A program made the translations under genes and the position numbers. This document shows, piece by piece, positions 6,382 to 6,656 of a stretch of DNA of 6,656 nt (position 1 is the first letter of the stretch; each line of letters begins with the position of its first letter). The stretch is from an uncultured Eubacteriales bacterium (GTDB taxonomy: Bacteria > Bacillota > Clostridia > UBA1381), in NCBI GenBank assembly GCA_900556575.1, contig USPO01000084.1, positions 1 through 6,656 on the forward strand, in the 5' to 3' direction. Below the pieces are notes generated by a model, which ran no database searches, was not told the origin of the DNA, and saw only the letters and a list, made by a program, of their open reading frames with translations.

Positions 6382-6656
6382 TTATTTGTTTTGTCCGTAA
6401 TACGCATTTTTTCCGTGTTTTCGTAAATAATGTTTATCTAAAATCCGTTGAGGCAGCTCTTCTGAAAATGAATTGAGCTGTCTGGTAAATAAATTCATCT
6501 TGCATACTTCATCTAGTACGACTGCGTTCATTACCGCACTTTGCGCATCTTTCCCCCAAGTAAATGGACCGTGTCCGTGTAAAAGTACCCCTGGAATTGC
6601 TAAGGGATCAATTTTGCGTTCTTTGAATGTTTCTATGATAACTTTTCCTGTTTCAT
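6382..6656 (-). CDS. araD: L-ribulose-5-phosphate 4-epimerase, C-terminal part; 5' end outside window
   Basis: The frame is open from the right edge and ends in TAA (6382-6384), giving 90 residues, about the last 40% of a ~230-residue protein. The enzyme converts L-ribulose 5-phosphate to D-xylulose 5-phosphate, linking arabinose to the pentose phosphate or phosphoketolase route. HGHGPFTWGKDA (fragment residues 26-37) carries the third zinc-ligand histidine (H171 in E. coli AraD). The C-terminal LDKHYLRKHGKNAYYGQNK carries the conserved Tyr (Y229 in E. coli). The zinc ligands H95 and H97 would lie in the missing N-terminal part. The stop codon runs directly into the araA ribosome binding site (TAA-AAGGAG), which suggests coupled translation. 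Confidence 0.95.
   Translation of the reverse strand, partial: ETGKVIIETFKERKIDPLAIPGVLLHGHGPFTWGKDAQSAVMNAVVLDEVCKMNLFTRQLNSFSEELPQRILDKHYLRKHGKNAYYGQNK

Overview
This window appears to join DNA from two different Firmicutes, with the join at about position 2592-2612. Everything left of it reads like a carbohydrate-degrading gut Clostridia bacterium. It holds the 3' part of a very large secreted GH115-type glycoside hydrolase gene (+ strand), a strong terminator, a small zinc-ribbon gene (- strand) and the last third of a GH27-type alpha-galactosidase gene (- strand). Everything right of it reads like a lactic acid bacterium, most likely Enterococcus (E. faecium-like; the genus comes from recalled protein similarity and was not searched). 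It holds the membrane half of an LTA-synthase-family gene, a type III-like phosphoglycerate dehydrogenase gene, and araA followed by the 3' part of araD, all on the - strand.

Layout: 1-2025 (+) GH115 C-terminus with accessory modules, running in from outside the window; 2033-2073 terminator; 2072-2263 (-) CxxC/CxxC zinc-ribbon protein; 2256-3356 (-) one open frame whose N-terminal ~250 residues are LTA synthase family and whose C-terminal ~113 residues are alpha-galactosidase; 3403-3431 its putative promoter; 3474-4634 (-) phosphoglycerate dehydrogenase with a C-terminal ACT domain; 4656-4684 its putative promoter; 4747-4789 a two-way terminator; 4942-6366 (-) L-arabinose isomerase; 6382-6656 (-) L-ribulose-5-phosphate 4-epimerase, running out of the window.

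How the genes relate: on the left, a hemicellulose glucuronidase and an alpha-galactosidase fit one plant-polysaccharide degradation locus. On the right, araD-araA form the tail of an arabinose utilisation operon that ends at the 4747-4789 terminator. The dehydrogenase and the LTA-synthase gene follow as separate transcription units. The two sides have no functional link. The fused frame at 2256-3356 destroys both parent enzymes, because each loses its catalytic domain, and the join lies in a short A/T-rich AAAAATAAAGC-like stretch. The simplest reading is a chimeric (mis-assembled) contig. True illegitimate recombination is possible but less likely. I found no undescribed multi-gene system here.
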